Assembly: GCF_016863275.1 (NCBI RefSeq)
Contig: NZ_BOOO01000004.1
Span: forward strand, 434,001-498,000
Source of the DNA: Planotetraspora mira
Lineage (GTDB): Bacteria > Actinomycetota > Actinomycetes > Streptosporangiales > Streptosporangiaceae
Direction: 5' to 3'
DNA length: 64,000 nt
Shown here: piece by piece, positions 63,162-64,000 of the stretch
Numbering within the stretch: the stretch's first letter is position 1
How the letters are laid out: each line of letters opens with the position of its first letter
Translations under genes and position numbers: made by a program
The notes under the pieces: model-generated
The model's input: the letters and a program-made list of their open reading frames with translations, nothing else
Told to the model about the DNA's origin: nothing
Databases searched by the model: none

Positions 63162-63638
63162 TCACAAGGCGAGCGCCCAGATCAGGAAGCCGAACGCCAC
63201 CACGTTGAGGAGGGTGCGGGCGAGGTTCCAGCGCACCCACTTCGTTTCGAACCGCTCGCGCGCCGCCGCGTGCTCGGCCGCGGGGCCGGCCTCGTCGACC
63301 TTGTCGAGCGCGACGTTGAGCGGGATGTTGACGGAGAACGTGAGGACGAGGACCAGGCCGTAGGAAACGAAGGCGGCCCCCAACCAGGGCAACTCGGGCT
63401 CGCCGAGGTGCAGCAGGGCCGCCGCGAGGGTCAGCAGCAGCGACCCGGCGAAGGCGATCCCGAACCATCCGTTCTGGATCGCGATGTTGATCCGCCGCAT
63501 CGCCACCACGTAGGTACGGTCGTCGGACGCGGCCAGCCCCGGCATGACCGCGACCGTGAACGTGTAGAAGAGTCCCGCCATCAGGCCCGTGGCCATCGTG
63601 GCGGCGAACAGGGCCAGGTCGCCCAGCACCGGGGACAT
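63162..63638 (-). CDS. Anthrone oxygenase-like DUF1772 membrane protein
   Basis: A 158-residue membrane protein of the DUF1772/anthrone oxygenase family, with four helices. Typical parts are GLMAGLFYTFTVAVMPGLAASDDRTYV, MRRINIAIQNGWF near residues 47-59 and FSVNIPLNVALDKV with the conserved Asn-x-Pro-x-Asn. Some members oxidise anthrones in polyketide pathways, but most stand outside them. The start codon overlaps the stop of the upstream NmrA-like gene (TGATG), so they are translationally coupled. Confidence 0.9.
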   Translation of the reverse strand: MSPVLGDLALFAATMATGLMAGLFYTFTVAVMPGLAASDDRTYVVAMRRINIAIQNGWFGIAFAGSLLLTLAAALLHLGEPELPWLGAAFVSYGLVLVLTFSVNIPLNVALDKVDEAGPAAEHAAARERFETKWVRWNLARTLLNVVAFGFLIWALAL

Positions 63639-64000
63639 CAGGCCTCCCAGACGCCGGTGGCGGCGGTGTCGGGAGCGAAGTCCGCGAAGTCGCGGGGCGG
63701 CCGGCCCAGCGCCCGGCGGACGCCGTCGGACAGATGGGCGTTGCGGCCGTCCAGCACACTGGCGAACAGGTCGGTGAGCAGCCTCGCCTCGTCCGCGGGC
63801 ATGTGCTCGGCCAGCGCGGTCGCGTACTCCTCCGCGGAGACCGGCACATAGGCGATGTCCCGGCCGGCCGCCTCGCCGATCTCGGCGGCCGCGTCGGCGA
63901 AGGTCAGCAACCGGGGGCCGGTCAGCTCGTAGACCTCGCCGATGTGGCGGTCGTCCGTCAGCGCGGCGACGGCGACGTCGGCGACGTCCTCGGCGTCGAC
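63638..64000 (-). CDS. NmrA-like NAD(P)-binding protein, C-terminal part (5' end outside window)
   Basis: The last 120 residues of an atypical SDR; the frame is open to the window edge. It begins VDAEDVADVAVAALTDD and HIGEVYELTGPRLLTFADAA, the standard second half of NmrA/YtfG-like NAD(P)H-binding proteins, and ends DFAPDTAATGVWEA. The dinucleotide site lies beyond the window. Its pairing with a DUF1772 gene is a frequent actinomycete arrangement, often under ECF or TetR control. Confidence 0.88.
   Translation of the reverse strand, partial: VDAEDVADVAVAALTDDRHIGEVYELTGPRLLTFADAAAEIGEAAGRDIAYVPVSAEEYATALAEHMPADEARLLTDLFASVLDGRNAHLSDGVRRALGRPPRDFADFAPDTAATGVWEA

Overview
The window is a chromosomal stretch of a high-GC, GC3-biased actinomycete. 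The gene content points to a filamentous actinobacterium, and my inference is the Streptosporangiales (Nonomuraea, Streptosporangium or Microbispora type). The markers are a B12-dependent ribonucleotide reductase with NrdR, an nrdR - LysM gene - lexA order as in mycobacteria, GuaB1, a LigB-type ATP-dependent ligase, genes for 10-methyl fatty acids, an ECF41 sigma factor and a SpoIIE phosphatase. I saw no rRNA, tRNA, prophage, insertion sequence or CRISPR.

Layout. 1-3407: the 3' part of a sugar ABC importer operon (binding protein, two permeases) followed by its LacI-type regulator. 3541-16491: short units for stress and detoxification: AhpD-like protein, two possible tiny genes, a flavin-binding protein, an SDR/TetR pair with two visible operators, an ECF41 sigma factor next to a matching promoter, an epoxide hydrolase with a divergent WYL regulator, an Ada-AlkA fusion with Ogt, and a DEDDh exonuclease. 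16622-25871: housekeeping core with nrdJ, nrdR (two NrdR boxes), a ChiZ/DivS-like LysM protein, lexA (two LexA boxes), a MalY-type beta-lyase and leuS.

26147-37962: a proline-rich membrane-anchored protein, then a lipid-oriented region. It has two paralogous cytochromes P450, a 10-methylene/10-methyl fatty acid pair (TmsB/BfaB and TmsA/BfaA type), a GNAT protein, a 2-hydroxyacid dehydrogenase, an alpha-methylacyl-CoA racemase and a nitroreductase. Three arrays of a diverged 53-bp tandem repeat lie here and at 37956-38211. They are the most unusual feature of the window.

38175-49769: an effector-binding protein, guaB1, a GSP17M-like protein, FKBP, ligB, DUF1707, DUF4192, SDR, EI24 and Maf proteins and a CASTOR/POLLUX-like channel. 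49777-64000: a paralogue of the proline-rich membrane protein, a Pth2-type hydrolase with an MFS transporter, two GlxA-type regulators, a TetR/MFS efflux pair with two operators, a rhodanese, an SDR, a GAF-SpoIIE-HATPase phosphatase with a methyltransferase, LtrA, a secreted GH75 chitosanase behind a palindrome, and an anthrone-oxygenase-like/NmrA-like pair cut by the window end.

Control elements are readable in many gaps: palindromic operators beside TetR genes and P450s, SOS boxes, NrdR boxes, an ECF41 promoter and several perfect hairpin terminators between convergent genes.
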